A stretch of 54,475 bases of DNA from Candidatus Gastranaerophilales bacterium (GCA_944324255.1 CALUVM010000014.1:1-54475), one strand, 5' to 3'; shown: positions 1 through 8,594, counted from the stretch's first letter. Numbers and translations are program-made. Notes: generated from the sequence alone by a model not told the origin.

Positions 1-3
1 GAT

Positions 4-288
4 ATGAACAGCAAAAAATCAGAAAATCCGAATCATAAACATGAGATACCTCGTTTAAACAGGGCAATAGGTCAGTTGGAAGGTATCAAGAAAATGATTG
101 AAGAACAACGATATTGTCCGGATATTATTGTGCAGCTCAAGGCTGTACGTTCAGCAATAAAACATGTTGAAAGCAATATATTGAAAACACATCTTGAAGA
201 ATGTGTTGCTAAGTCTTTTTCTGATTCTGAAATCGCTAAAGAAAAAATTATGGAAATTAAAACCCTGCTTGATAAAATGCAGAGTTAA
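4..288 (+). CDS. csoR: CsoR/FrmR-family metal-sensing transcriptional repressor
   Basis: A 94-residue all-helical repressor of the CsoR/RcnR/FrmR family (DUF156), which binds DNA as a tetramer and releases it when a metal or reactive aldehyde binds. The family core (RLNRAIGQLEGIKKMI, residues 17-32) is clear. Candidate ligands are Cys38, His63 and Cys67, spaced like the Cys-His-Cys copper triad of CsoR rather than the RcnR nickel set, so copper is the best guess. The ATG is 4 bases into the window, so promoter and any upstream partner (for example a copper ATPase) are not visible; a slightly longer upstream start cannot be excluded. Family call firm, metal inferred. Confidence 0.85.
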   Translation: MNSKKSENPNHKHEIPRLNRAIGQLEGIKKMIEEQRYCPDIIVQLKAVRSAIKHVESNILKTHLEECVAKSFSDSEIAKEKIMEIKTLLDKMQS

Positions 289-383
289 CTTATATATTTT
301 AATTTGTTTTTATGACAGTAACTTTATATTCTTAAAATTGCAAATTTGCTCATTTATTTAATATTTCAAATTTATGTTGCCCA

Positions 384-423
384 AAATAATCAAACCATGT
401 GGAACAAATAATCAAACCATGTG
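384..423. repeat. Two 18-nt direct repeats in tandem
   Basis: The 18-mer AAATAATCAAACCATGTG occurs at 384-401 and again at 406-423, a 22-base period, in the non-coding gap after the CsoR-like gene. Two helical-turn-spaced identical sites could be regulator-binding iterons or the remnant of a longer repeat. Only two copies are present and no function can be assigned. Confidence 0.75.
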
Positions 424-459
424 TTCTTTTACACACGTTTTATGCGAACGACTCAAGAC

Positions 460-475
460 AATCCCACCCTCTCCG
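460..475 (+). other. tRNA-Ser 3'-end-like fragment
   Basis: The 16 bases from 460 (AATCCCACCCTCTCCG) read like the 3' half of the T arm plus the acceptor strand of a bacterial tRNA-Ser. No matching 5' half, anticodon arm or proper T-loop lies upstream, so this is not a functional tRNA. It may be a duplicated tRNA tail, as left at an integration site. It sits 7 bases upstream of a strong terminator hairpin, the arrangement seen behind real tRNA genes. Confidence 0.5.
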
Positions 476-482
476 AATCAAG

Positions 483-512
483 CGGTCGGGAGATTCTCGA
501 CCGTTTTATTTT
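483..512 (+). terminator. Rho-independent terminator downstream of tRNA-like fragment
   Basis: A 9-bp stem (CGGTCGGGA with TCTCGACCG, one G-T pair, loop GAT) at 483-503 is followed by TTTTATTTT. The CsoR-like gene ends almost 200 bases upstream, so this terminator more likely belongs to the tRNA-like remnant than to that gene. Confidence 0.7.
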
Positions 513-523
513 GCGGGTGAGGA

Positions 524-600
524 TGAGAACCCAGCAGATGCGAAGCATTTATGTGGGTTTGAGCGAGGAGTGAGCAGAGTGCTTTTGCGAAAAGAATAAA
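524..600 (+). repeat. Hairpin-rich non-coding repeat-like segment
   Basis: Downstream of the terminator the sequence is richer in GC than its surroundings and forms a hairpin at 528-559 (AACCCA/TGGGTT outer stem, ATGC/GCAT inner stem, GAA triloop) and a second at 582-594 (CTTTT/AAAAG). It is not coding on either strand by my reading. With the tRNA-like fragment it looks like an interspersed repeat unit. The rest of the 289-715 gap is AT-rich and shows nothing else recognisable. Confidence 0.45.
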
Positions 601-715
601 TACTAACAAGGTTCACAACTAAAGAAAATTCTAAATCCGATTATTGTCCAATTAATTGTTGGAAAGTCTAACCTGCAAACTATTGTTAGTAAGGAATGTC
701 TTACTTTCTGATTTA

Positions 716-1336
716 CTAGTGATTAATATGGATTCTGTCCTCTATATTAATAACTTTTTGTATTGGCAATTTCGCATCCTCTTTAGGATAACCCAATGCA
801 ATATAACAAGGCATTGCATAGTTATCAGGATGTCCGATGGTGTTCTTTATATGATTCAATTCTTCTTCCATAGGAATCCTTGTTACTCCTAAAATCCCTT
901 CTGATGCCGCTGCCAGAAGAATATTTTCTATGCAGCACCAGATTGAAGCAAATTCATTTAAAGAACTCAAGCAGGTAGGATGCATCAGAGGCTCTCTTAA
1001 TTTAAAAAACGGCAAGATTAGGCAGCCGGAATTATAAAGCATAGAAAATTGTTTGGGCATAGCTATATGATACATGCCTCTCTGATCAGAATCAGTCATA
1101 CCATAAGAATCCATCATTTTTTCGCATTCCGCATAACTTGTCATATCCTTAAGGTTTAAAATTTTTAAACGTTCATTTTTATCATTAACAATAACAAATT
1201 CCCACTCTCTCAGATGGTTATTCGTAGGGGCTTTTAATCCGGCGGTAAGGATTCTTTTTATGATTTCCAGCTTAACAGGCTTATCTTGAAAATCTCTTAT
1301 TGTTCGACGTTTTTCTATTGCTTCATATAGTTCCAT
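716..1336 (-). CDS. Nitroreductase family FMN-dependent oxidoreductase
   Basis: A 206-residue protein with the usual nitroreductase layout. The N-terminal FMN-phosphate motif RRTIRDF spans residues 10-16, APTNNHLREWEF (36-47) corresponds to the family's APSxxNxQPWxF, and the C-terminal half has the G-x-L-G-V-T-R-I-P and family-like A-L-G-Y-P segments. Such enzymes reduce nitroaromatics, quinones, flavins or enones with NAD(P)H; the substrate cannot be read from sequence. It starts 12 bases after the DUF4127 gene ends on the same strand, so the two are probably co-transcribed. Confidence 0.88.
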   Translation of the reverse strand: MELYEAIEKRRTIRDFQDKPVKLEIIKRILTAGLKAPTNNHLREWEFVIVNDKNERLKILNLKDMTSYAECEKMMDSYGMTDSDQRGMYHIAMPKQFSMLYNSGCLILPFFKLREPLMHPTCLSSLNEFASIWCCIENILLAAASEGILGVTRIPMEEELNHIKNTIGHPDNYAMPCYIALGYPKEDAKLPIQKVINIEDRIHINH

Positions 1337-1348
1337 TAACAGCCATTC

Positions 1349-2674
1349 TTATATATTAACTTCAATCTCAAACTTTCTATTCCATGGGTAAGTATATTTG
1401 GGAGATGCAAAATCCCCGAAAATATCTTTCAGTTTTTTTTCATAAGGATGCATAAGCTCTTCTATAGGACAAGGCGAAGCTATTTGCCCTCTTACATTAG
1501 CCTGATAAGCCCAATCATCAAGAAAACGTATTATCTGAAAGCGTTTGAAAGCTTTTTCATTATATTTTTCAGCACTAAATCGTACTTTTACTCCTGCAAG
1601 CAGACTTCCTAAGGTATTAGCGGAAGTATTCCAGCCTGCGTACCCGTAAAAGTTTTCCTGATTAATTTGCGGGAGAAGCTCTTCTGCGAACCTGATATCA
1701 GCTCCGTTTGCGAATCGTACATCCGCTACAGCATAAGGCTTTTGAGGAGCAAAAAAATCTCCGCAAAAAGGTTTAGTAGCCCAGCCCATAACAAGTTCAC
1801 CCTGTTTTTCTATAAAATTATTGACCACTAAAATCAAATCTGCAGCATCATAAGATTCTGCTATTTTAAAACCTCCAAGTTCCAGCTGGGATAAAACAGA
1901 TTTTTCTATTGAGATATCCTCATAATTTGAAATACTGTTCTTGTACTCGGGTTCTGTATAAACAGGGTAGACTTTAATATCTTTTTTTATGGCTCTTGAA
2001 AGCAATGCAAGAGGAATTTCATCCGCACCGGTCTTTGTTGTACCGCCCAATGTTTCTAATTCTTTAGCTTCCATAACATTAAGACCATACTCAGCGCAAT
2101 CATCTTTTGAAAAAATAAGGGTATCAATAATTCCTTCTTTTTGCCAGTCCAGATAAATTTTATTAATCTCAAAATTACGTTCTCTTGTATTCAAATAATC
2201 TTCCAGAATCTCTTGCGGAATTTCTGTTTTGTATTTTCCAAATTTGTGAAAATTAAAAGAATATTCAAAAATCTTTTTCCCCCAATCCGCCCAGTATTCC
2301 TTTTCTTCTTCATTGTAGTTATTATTAGAAATTCTCATTATGCTTGAAAAAGCATAAACTTTAGCTTTTTTATTAAGCAGGGTTTCCTTTAACGAGTCCG
2401 TTCGTTTTCTTAATTCATCTAATGTTTCCGGACATCTTCTGGATGGGATAAGCCCCCCGTATGCAACTGTATCCAAAGATAAAATTATAGAATCGACAGG
2501 GGGCAAATCTTGAAGCCACTTTAAAATATTTTCTATATGAGCTGTCTTTTTTAAATCTCCAAACCATTCTCTTGGCGGGATATAAAGCTCTATACTTTCA
2601 TCTATCGCACAAATATCCTTAGCCAAACTATAACAAACAGGACGATTATCAATAGGAATAAAGCAGATTTTCAT
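1349..2674 (-). CDS. DUF4127 family protein
   Basis: A 441-residue soluble protein that begins with MKICFIPIDNRPVCYSLA, the hallmark opening of DUF4127 (I-P-x-D-x-R-P-V), followed by the conserved P-P-x-E-W-x-G-D-L block near residue 33 and the S-L-D-T-V-A-Y-G-G-L-I-P-S-R block near residues 66-79. A C-terminal segment with A-G-W-N-T-S-A-N-T also matches. Function is unestablished; members often sit near sugar or cell-wall genes in anaerobes. It has no signal peptide. It is the upstream gene of a two-gene unit with the nitroreductase, and its AT-rich upstream region faces the 89-aa gene divergently. Confidence 0.85.
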   Translation of the reverse strand: MKICFIPIDNRPVCYSLAKDICAIDESIELYIPPREWFGDLKKTAHIENILKWLQDLPPVDSIILSLDTVAYGGLIPSRRCPETLDELRKRTDSLKETLLNKKAKVYAFSSIMRISNNNYNEEEKEYWADWGKKIFEYSFNFHKFGKYKTEIPQEILEDYLNTRERNFEINKIYLDWQKEGIIDTLIFSKDDCAEYGLNVMEAKELETLGGTTKTGADEIPLALLSRAIKKDIKVYPVYTEPEYKNSISNYEDISIEKSVLSQLELGGFKIAESYDAADLILVVNNFIEKQGELVMGWATKPFCGDFFAPQKPYAVADVRFANGADIRFAEELLPQINQENFYGYAGWNTSANTLGSLLAGVKVRFSAEKYNEKAFKRFQIIRFLDDWAYQANVRGQIASPCPIEELMHPYEKKLKDIFGDFASPKYTYPWNRKFEIEVNI

Positions 2675-2775
2675 AAAATAATTTTAGCATAAATTATAAA
2701 ATTATAGTAAAATATTCCTTAGAGGAGTAGCAATATTTTTTTTGTTAAGTTCTTAGATAATATAGAAGGTTTATT

Positions 2776-3045
2776 ATGATTCAAAGTATAAGTGTACAAG
2801 AAAAATTTTATAACCGGAACTCGACACGTTATGCTTCTCCCGGATTTAAATCAAAGCCGGAACAACCCAATGTCATCCCTGCTAATATTAATCCGGCAAA
2901 AGCTAAAAGAAAAAAGATTCTAAAAACAAGTTTCTTTGTATTTCTCGGAATTAAAGCTGCTATGCTCGGGGATATAATTTTTGCAAAAGGTAAACATTTA
3001 AAAGCCATCTGGGGAAAATTGCGCTCCGTAATAAGCAAAAAATAA
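2776..3045 (+). CDS. Small membrane protein with N-terminal FK motif
   Basis: An 89-residue protein I do not recognise. Residues 1-45 are polar and disordered-looking and contain PGFKS at 22-26. A basic stretch (KAKRKK) then precedes one hydrophobic segment (about residues 50-68, TSFFVFLGIKAAMLGDIIF) and a short basic tail, suggesting an inner-membrane anchor with basic flanks. The start is supported by AGAAGG a few bases upstream. Its FK motif resembles those of the proteins at 12.5, 23.7, 28.5 and 32.1 kb. It lies between the divergent DUF4127 gene and the glycosyltransferases. Confidence 0.7.
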   Translation: MIQSISVQEKFYNRNSTRYASPGFKSKPEQPNVIPANINPAKAKRKKILKTSFFVFLGIKAAMLGDIIFAKGKHLKAIWGKLRSVISKK

Positions 3046-3141
3046 CTTTTATATAAAAAATGCACATTATCCATTATGTACACCTATTCTATTTTTGGAT
3101 ATATTCATTACCAGATATTTTAGTTAGTATAGGAGAGCTGT

Positions 3142-4164
3142 ATGACAAAAGTTTCGGTAATAATTGCTGTATATAATTCGGCTAAGTATCTGGATATAAG
3201 CTTACCGACTATTCTTAATCAAACATTAAAAGATATCGAAATTATTTGTGTTAATGACGGTTCTACCGATAATTCAGTAAAACTGCTGGAAAAGTACAGG
3301 GAAAACGACAGCCGTATTAAAATTATTTCGCAGGAAAATAAAATGCAAGGTGCAGCAAGAAATAACGGTTTAATGCATGCAGAAGGAGAATACGTTATCT
3401 TCTTTGACCATGATGATAAAATGCTGCCCCATATGCTTGAAACAATGTATAACAAGGCAAAAGAATTTGATGCGGATTTAGTTGAAACAAACCATACCGT
3501 ATATTATACAAAATTTAACCGCACGATATATCCGAACATACCTAACGGAGTCAATATTCCGGAAAATATACCGTTCAATTGGAAATCCTATAACAGCTAT
3601 GTGTTTATGAAAAGTATATTTCTTGCACCATGGAATAAGCTGGTTAACAGAGAACTACTGCTTAGAAACAAAATTTATTTTTCGGAAAATTTTCCGGGTG
3701 AAGATCAAATATTTTCGTTTAAATGCAGATATTATGCACAAAGAGCAGTCTTTATAAATCAACCGCTTATGATTTACAATATTATACCTGCCTCATCAGT
3801 TAATCAAATATCAACAATAAGCTTAAACCTGTTTAATACGCTTGAAGAACAACGGGCTTTTCTCAAAGCAGAAGGGGTTGAAAAACTCTTTGCCAAAGAT
3901 TTTGACAGACATTGCGGTTTTGAATGCGCACATTCGTATTATAATACTCCCGATGCTTATAAAAGAAAGTTTGAGAAATTATGTAAAAAGCATTTATCAT
4001 CCAGAGCCTATAAAATATATGAAACCAGCAAAGTCGGTCAGTTAAATATATTACAAAAGATATTTTCTGTTACAAATAAATTTTCCTGGGAGAAAAAACA
4101 CAAGCATCTAAATGTATTAGGACATCATATCTATTTAGGCTGTAAAGATACAAACTATCTGTAA
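3142..4164 (+). CDS. Family 2 glycosyltransferase (first of tandem pair)
   Basis: A 340-residue GT-A fold glycosyltransferase: VSVIIAVYNSAKYL at the N terminus, nucleotide-binding NDGSTDN at 38-44, and the metal-binding DxD-type motif FFDHDD at 87-92. The C-terminal half is variable and probably sets acceptor choice. No transmembrane segment, so it probably acts at the cytoplasmic face on a surface-glycan precursor. SD AGGAGAG precedes the ATG. Its nearest relative here is the next gene, 25 bases downstream. Confidence 0.92.
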   Translation: MTKVSVIIAVYNSAKYLDISLPTILNQTLKDIEIICVNDGSTDNSVKLLEKYRENDSRIKIISQENKMQGAARNNGLMHAEGEYVIFFDHDDKMLPHMLETMYNKAKEFDADLVETNHTVYYTKFNRTIYPNIPNGVNIPENIPFNWKSYNSYVFMKSIFLAPWNKLVNRELLLRNKIYFSENFPGEDQIFSFKCRYYAQRAVFINQPLMIYNIIPASSVNQISTISLNLFNTLEEQRAFLKAEGVEKLFAKDFDRHCGFECAHSYYNTPDAYKRKFEKLCKKHLSSRAYKIYETSKVGQLNILQKIFSVTNKFSWEKKHKHLNVLGHHIYLGCKDTNYL

Positions 4165-4189
4165 TTTTATTATAGCATCCGGAGTTATT

Positions 4190-5194
4190 ATGCCTAAAAT
4201 TTCTGTCATTCTTGCAGTTTATAATTCAGAAAATTACCTTGACACCTCTCTTCCTTCAATAATTAACCAATCATTTAAAGATATAGAAATTATCTGTATA
4301 AATGACGGCTCGACAGATAATACAAAAAATATTCTGGACAGCTATGCCAAAGCAGACCCGAGAATTATAGTTATTAATCAAGAAAATACCAAACAGGGAA
4401 TTGCAAGAAATAATGGACTTAAGTATGCAGCAGGAGAGTATATAATTTTCTTTGACTCTGATGATGAAATGATGCCCGATATGTTGGAAACTTTGTATAA
4501 TAAAGCAAAAGAAACAGATGCGGACCTTGTAGAAACAAATTTTATCTCATATTACCCCGATGACAATAAAAAAGTTTGTTATAAGCTTCCGCCTGATATA
4601 AAAATTCCGGAAGGAAAAGTCTTTAACTGGAAAACAGATACAAAATGGATATTTCAAACCGAACTGTTTCCTGCCTGGAATAAATTAGTCAGGCGGCAGT
4701 TGTTATTAGAACACAATATCCGTTTTCTGGAAAAATTACCGTGTGAAGATGTTAATTTCACTATACAATGCAGACTTTATGCTAATAAAATTGTTTTTAT
4801 AAACAAACCTTTCATCAAATACAATTACAGAATAAACAGTTCTTGCAGAACCATAAGTAAATCTTCATTTAATATTTTCAAAAACTTATCTTCTATTTTG
4901 CAATTTTTAAAAGATACCGGCAATGAAAATATATTAAGAGAGAATTTCTATCAATTTTGTTCCGAATCTGTTACTAACAACTATTACACAACACCTGACA
5001 GGTTAAAGAAGTTTTATGATAAAAAATGCAGCCGGCTCCTGCCGGTAAAATTCTACAAGATATATAAAAATAGAGTTTGCGGCTCCACCAAATTTATACA
5101 AAATATATTCTCAATTACAAATTACTTAACACCTCAAAAGAAATACAAATACCTTAATATTCTAGGATTACATTTTTTACTTTACACAAAGTAA
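4190..5194 (+). CDS. Family 2 glycosyltransferase (second of tandem pair)
   Basis: A 334-residue paralogue of the preceding gene, collinear from end to end: ISVILAVYNSENYL, NDGSTDN at 38-44, FFDSDD at 87-92, then the shared KAKETDADLVETNF region and a common C-terminal F-S-I-T-N-x-x-T-x-x-K-K-Y-K-Y-L-N-I-L-G-style ending. The pair looks like a tandem duplication followed by divergence in the acceptor half. Probably co-transcribed (25-base gap) and involved in cell-surface glycan assembly; donor sugar unknown. Confidence 0.92.
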   Translation: MPKISVILAVYNSENYLDTSLPSIINQSFKDIEIICINDGSTDNTKNILDSYAKADPRIIVINQENTKQGIARNNGLKYAAGEYIIFFDSDDEMMPDMLETLYNKAKETDADLVETNFISYYPDDNKKVCYKLPPDIKIPEGKVFNWKTDTKWIFQTELFPAWNKLVRRQLLLEHNIRFLEKLPCEDVNFTIQCRLYANKIVFINKPFIKYNYRINSSCRTISKSSFNIFKNLSSILQFLKDTGNENILRENFYQFCSESVTNNYYTTPDRLKKFYDKKCSRLLPVKFYKIYKNRVCGSTKFIQNIFSITNYLTPQKKYKYLNILGLHFLLYTK

Positions 5195-5230
5195 AAAAAA
5201 TGGCACAAAGTGTGTGTGCGATTTGTACCA
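5192..5230 (-). terminator. Rho-independent terminator of the AMIN-like gene
   Basis: On the minus strand a stem of 8 pairs with one mismatch (TGGTACAAA with TTTGTGCCA, positions 5230-5201) is followed by eight T residues (5200-5193). It lies between converging genes and overlaps the last codons of the glycosyltransferase. Confidence 0.7.
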
Positions 5231-5266
5231 ATTAATCATAGTATAGTTTTATAAAAAGATTTGTTG

Positions 5267-6337
5267 TTATTTAATACTATTCTTGCTTAAACTTGCTTTT
5301 AGACCTCTTGCTAAATCATGACGACCGCTCTTCTCATAAATAGCTGTCATAGATTCTAAAAATTTCAAGTTATCTATATTAGGATTTGATTGATTTACAG
5401 GGGCTGTATTCACAGGAGTTGTGTGTTTTTTAACCTGAGTCTGTACAGCAGTTGAAGCCTGCGGTTGAATTGGTCTGGTAATTGTTGGTGCAACAGGTTC
5501 CTGTACCGGCTGAGGATTTACGTAGTTTCTCAATCTAGGATTATGGAACTGCATTTCCTGCGGTTGAGATTCGTATGGGTTTCTATTTTCTCTCTGGTAA
5601 GCATTTAATCCGTAATTAACTGTTGTAAACGGTTTTTCGACATTTACATAAGAAGTCGGTAACGGTTGAGCTCCTCTGTACATATTGATTTCTCTTTCGT
5701 TCAAACCCTGGCTTAAACCAATTTTCATTTCCGGTTCTTTGCGCTTAAATAATCTCATAACAAAATACCCGAGAAGTGCAACAAGTCCGAATGAGAAAAT
5801 TTTATTAGCTGTATCACCGGCATCTGATTCATCAACGGTTTCTCTGATTGAATCAACAGCCTGAGAAGATTTTAATTTCTTAAACAAAGAAGATGTTTTT
5901 TCAGTCTGGTAGTCTTCTTTATAGATAGGAGCATAACTCTCTATTGGATTGTTAAGTTTTAAAGTTTTAGAATTATCTGCAATCGGAGCCGCAGCAGGTA
6001 CTAAAGAATCAAATGTAACGGTTGCATCAGAAGCGTTTTCTGCCTGAAAAAAGATGCTAATACCGCTGCCCTGAGGTTCCACCATAACAGTATCAACATT
6101 TGAAACATTGTTATAGACAGTATTTAAAGTCTTTGATGCCCTGATATCTTTCATTGTCAACGTAATTTTATTAGAATCAAGAACTTCTTTTTTTACATCA
6201 ACAGCTTTATCTGATATAAGAACAATATTATAAGTATCTTTTACAGGTTCTATTTCAATAGTTTGCAATACGTTATCTTCTGCAACAACAGATAACATTG
6301 ATAAAAACATTCCAACAAACAACAATACTCTCTTCAT
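5267..6337 (-). CDS. Exported or membrane-anchored protein with AMIN-like N-terminal domain
   Basis: A 356-residue protein. A signal peptide spans residues 1-19 (basic start, hydrophobic core, VVA-E). Residues about 22-110 form a beta-rich region (LQTIEIEPVKDTYNIVLISD, then ITLTMKDIRAS) that resembles AMIN domains of cell-wall amidases and PilQ. A linker leads to a single membrane segment near 180-197 (IFSFGLVALLGYFVMRLF) followed by RKR-type basic residues, then a long Pro/Gln/Thr-rich tail ending in a short helical segment. The layout suggests a periplasmic domain and a cytoplasmic tail. The AMIN assignment is by pattern only. It has its own terminator. Confidence 0.6.
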   Translation of the reverse strand: MKRVLLFVGMFLSMLSVVAEDNVLQTIEIEPVKDTYNIVLISDKAVDVKKEVLDSNKITLTMKDIRASKTLNTVYNNVSNVDTVMVEPQGSGISIFFQAENASDATVTFDSLVPAAAPIADNSKTLKLNNPIESYAPIYKEDYQTEKTSSLFKKLKSSQAVDSIRETVDESDAGDTANKIFSFGLVALLGYFVMRLFKRKEPEMKIGLSQGLNEREINMYRGAQPLPTSYVNVEKPFTTVNYGLNAYQRENRNPYESQPQEMQFHNPRLRNYVNPQPVQEPVAPTITRPIQPQASTAVQTQVKKHTTPVNTAPVNQSNPNIDNLKFLESMTAIYEKSGRHDLARGLKASLSKNSIK

Positions 6338-6438
6338 AAATATACTCTCTCTCCCTTGCTTTTAAGTGTACATGGTTTGCATGCCCATGCCATCAATCAA
6401 GGGGTTGAAATTCATCTAGACCATCTGGTCAATATAAA

Positions 6439-7509
6439 TTATATCCGTCCGGCTATAAAATTGGTTAAATCATGTACCTGATAAGAGTTCCGGCTGAAAA
6501 GTTTCAGAGAGATTTCACATCCCAAACAGGATGTCAACACGTATTTTGTACCGGTTTTTAAAATATTTTCCCGTTTATTTTCAAAAATATTAGTCATAAT
6601 TTTGTATTCACTAAACTTGGAAATTCCGTTCAGCCCGCAGCACTTATCAAAATCATTCATTTTTATATATTCAAGATTTTCCGTGTTTTGGAGAAACCAT
6701 TCTATATCTTTATAGTTATCAATGTTGCAGGGTTTATGAAAAGTCACTTTTGCTGGCTTTTTTAAAGAGAGTTTTAAATTATTTTCTCTGATATATTCAT
6801 AAATATTTTTAATACTTACTGTTTTTAAAAATTCTCTTATTTCTTCCGACTCTGCCCATCTTGAGTAGTCTTTTAAAGACTTTTCACAGCTTGCACAGGT
6901 TGTAACAACGTCTTTTATATTATATTTTTTCAAAATTTTTACAAAGCTTTCAATATTTTTATTAAACCCTTTCAAATCACCTCTTGTAAACAAAGAAATT
7001 CCGCAGCACGAAAAAGAGGGGTTAATAACTTCTATACCTAAACTATTCATAATCTTAACAACAGCTCTGTCCCCGTTAAATTTTGCGCTGCAGCCGCCAA
7101 AATAAAGCACCTTTTTGTCAAAACTTTTGCTTTTGGTTTTTCTTTTTAATAAACTGCAAAAATCAACAAGCAAACCGAATATAAAATATTTCTGAACAAA
7201 TGACAGAACTTTTTGTTTAATACTGGTTTTAAAATATTCAGCTTTTGCAGCCACAATAATATCAACAACATCAATCCCGCTGGGGCAAAATTTAGTACAG
7301 GCACCGCATTTTAAACACAAGTCCAGATAACGGTTAAGCTTCTTGGACATTTTTAACTCACCGTTAATTAAACCTTTTAGCATAATAAAATGCCCCCGGG
7401 AAACCGTACAATCATTGCCCGTAATTTTATATACAGGACAAACCGATTGACATAAACCGCATTTTGAACAGGAATGAATATTGTCTTTAAAATCTTTCAG
7501 CTGCTTCAT
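6439..7509 (-). CDS. GlcF/LutA-like (Fe-S)-binding oxidoreductase subunit
   Basis: A 356-residue protein with two N-terminal [4Fe-4S] motifs (CSKCGLCQSVCP at 14-25 and CLKCGACTKFCP about 60 residues in) followed by two cysteine-rich CCG domains (C-C-G-I-S-L-F, C-A-S-C; then C-C-G-L-N-G, C-L-G-C). This is the layout of glycolate oxidase subunit GlcF, LutA and anaerobic GlpC, which pass electrons from a flavin dehydrogenase. No flavin subunit lies next to it here, so the substrate (glycolate, lactate, glycerol-3-phosphate) is open. Confidence 0.88.
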   Translation of the reverse strand: MKQLKDFKDNIHSCSKCGLCQSVCPVYKITGNDCTVSRGHFIMLKGLINGELKMSKKLNRYLDLCLKCGACTKFCPSGIDVVDIIVAAKAEYFKTSIKQKVLSFVQKYFIFGLLVDFCSLLKRKTKSKSFDKKVLYFGGCSAKFNGDRAVVKIMNSLGIEVINPSFSCCGISLFTRGDLKGFNKNIESFVKILKKYNIKDVVTTCASCEKSLKDYSRWAESEEIREFLKTVSIKNIYEYIRENNLKLSLKKPAKVTFHKPCNIDNYKDIEWFLQNTENLEYIKMNDFDKCCGLNGISKFSEYKIMTNIFENKRENILKTGTKYVLTSCLGCEISLKLFSRNSYQVHDLTNFIAGRI

Positions 7510-7547
7510 ACTAAAATTCTATCATAAATTTTAGCATCATTTTTTAA

Positions 7548-8186
7548 CTAGGATTCTTTTAAATGTTTAAAGTGTTTGTAAATATATAAAACACCCAGAA
7601 TTCCGAACACAACAACGATTAAAATATCAAACTTATGCCAGAGATGTTTAAATACTTCCATATTCTCACCGAATTTTACGCCGACATAAACCAGAACATA
7701 ACTCCAAACAAGCGAACCTAAAAATGTCAATGTGAAAAATATTCTTTTTCTTGCTCTTAGAATTCCGGCAGGAAGAGAAATAAATGTTCTTACAACCGGA
7801 AGCATTCTGCATAAAAAGAAAGCCCAATCTCCGTATTTATCTACCCATTTATCTGCATCATCCAGGTCTTTACGTGAGATTAAGAAATATTTACCATATT
7901 TTTCAACAAACTTCCTCCCGCCGAAATAACCTAAATAGTATGAAGGTATTGAACCCAGAACGCAGCCGAATGCACCAGCCCAGGCAGCGAGATGAAAATT
8001 CATCTCACCTTTGCTCACTATATAACCTGCAAACGGAAGTATTGCTTCGCTCGGAAGCGGAATATTACAGGATTCTATAGCCATAAGAAGGCTTATTCCC
8101 CACGGTCCCATATATGTAATAACATGCTCTATAAAATTAATAAGATAAGCTAATATCTGGTTTATAAACTCCATAAAACTCTCCAA
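7548..8186 (-). CDS. DedA family membrane protein
   Basis: A 212-residue polytopic membrane protein of the DedA/VTT family, now linked to lipid-carrier (undecaprenyl phosphate) translocation and proton-dependent homeostasis. Family features are E-x-x-x-x-P-L-P-S-E near 39-48, G-x-x-x-G-S-x-P-S-Y-Y-L-G-Y near 77-88, and F-x-C-R-M-L-P-V-V-R-T-F-I-S-L-P-A-G near 123-141. Four or five hydrophobic segments are visible. It follows the tRNA operon terminator, so it probably has its own promoter in 8187-8234. Confidence 0.92.
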   Translation of the reverse strand: MESFMEFINQILAYLINFIEHVITYMGPWGISLLMAIESCNIPLPSEAILPFAGYIVSKGEMNFHLAAWAGAFGCVLGSIPSYYLGYFGGRKFVEKYGKYFLISRKDLDDADKWVDKYGDWAFFLCRMLPVVRTFISLPAGILRARKRIFFTLTFLGSLVWSYVLVYVGVKFGENMEVFKHLWHKFDILIVVVFGILGVLYIYKHFKHLKES

Positions 8187-8234
8187 TATCTATTTCCTTT
8201 ACTAATAATAACAAAAACAAAGAATTTATAAAAC

Positions 8235-8260
8235 AAAAAAGACTCCCGAGGGAGTCTTTT
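8235..8260 (-). terminator. Rho-independent terminator of the tRNA operon
   Basis: A near-perfect stem AAAAGACTCCC/GGGAGTCTTTT with a 2-base core loop, followed on the minus strand by a T run (complement of 8235-8240). It lies 6 bases after the CCA end of tRNA-Tyr and separates the tRNA transcript from dedA. Confidence 0.85.
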
Positions 8261-8265
8261 AAAAC

Positions 8266-8351
<86 letters not shown>

Positions 8352-8378
8352 TTATTCAATTTTCATTTTATTTAAATA

Positions 8379-8450
<72 letters not shown>

Positions 8451-8483
8451 AAGCCTTGGGAACTATTCCTCTGTCAAAGAAAA

Positions 8484-8555
8484 AGCCGGTAATAGGAATC
8501 GAACCTACAACCTACGGTTTACAAAACCGTTGCTCTACCGTTGAGCTATACCGGC
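8484..8555 (-). tRNA. tRNA-Thr (TGT)
   Basis: A 72-nt cloverleaf with acceptor stem GCCGGTA/TACCGGC, anticodon loop TTTGTAA giving TGT, and T-loop TTCGATT. The discriminator is T and CCA is not encoded. First gene of the minus-strand tRNA operon, about 10 bases downstream of a consensus promoter. Confidence 0.95.
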
Positions 8556-8565
8556 AACAAAATCA

Positions 8566-8594
8566 ATGTTATCGGAAACATATTACATTGTCAA
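8566..8594 (-). promoter_or_regulatory. Sigma-70-type promoter of the tRNA operon
   Basis: On the minus strand a perfect -35 TTGACA (8594-8589) is separated by 17 bases from TAACAT (8571-8566). The predicted start is a few bases before the first tRNA, as expected for a stable RNA operon. Confidence 0.8.

Noticed and set aside
399..599. A 66-codon frame on the plus strand after the CsoR-like gene
   Set aside because: It runs through the tRNA-like fragment, a terminator and hairpins, and its translation is unlike any protein family. Non-coding repeat is the better reading.
6417..6432. Palindrome GACCATCTGGTC as a terminator after the AMIN-like gene start
   Set aside because: The stem is only 5 bp, has no T run and sits upstream, not downstream, of that gene.
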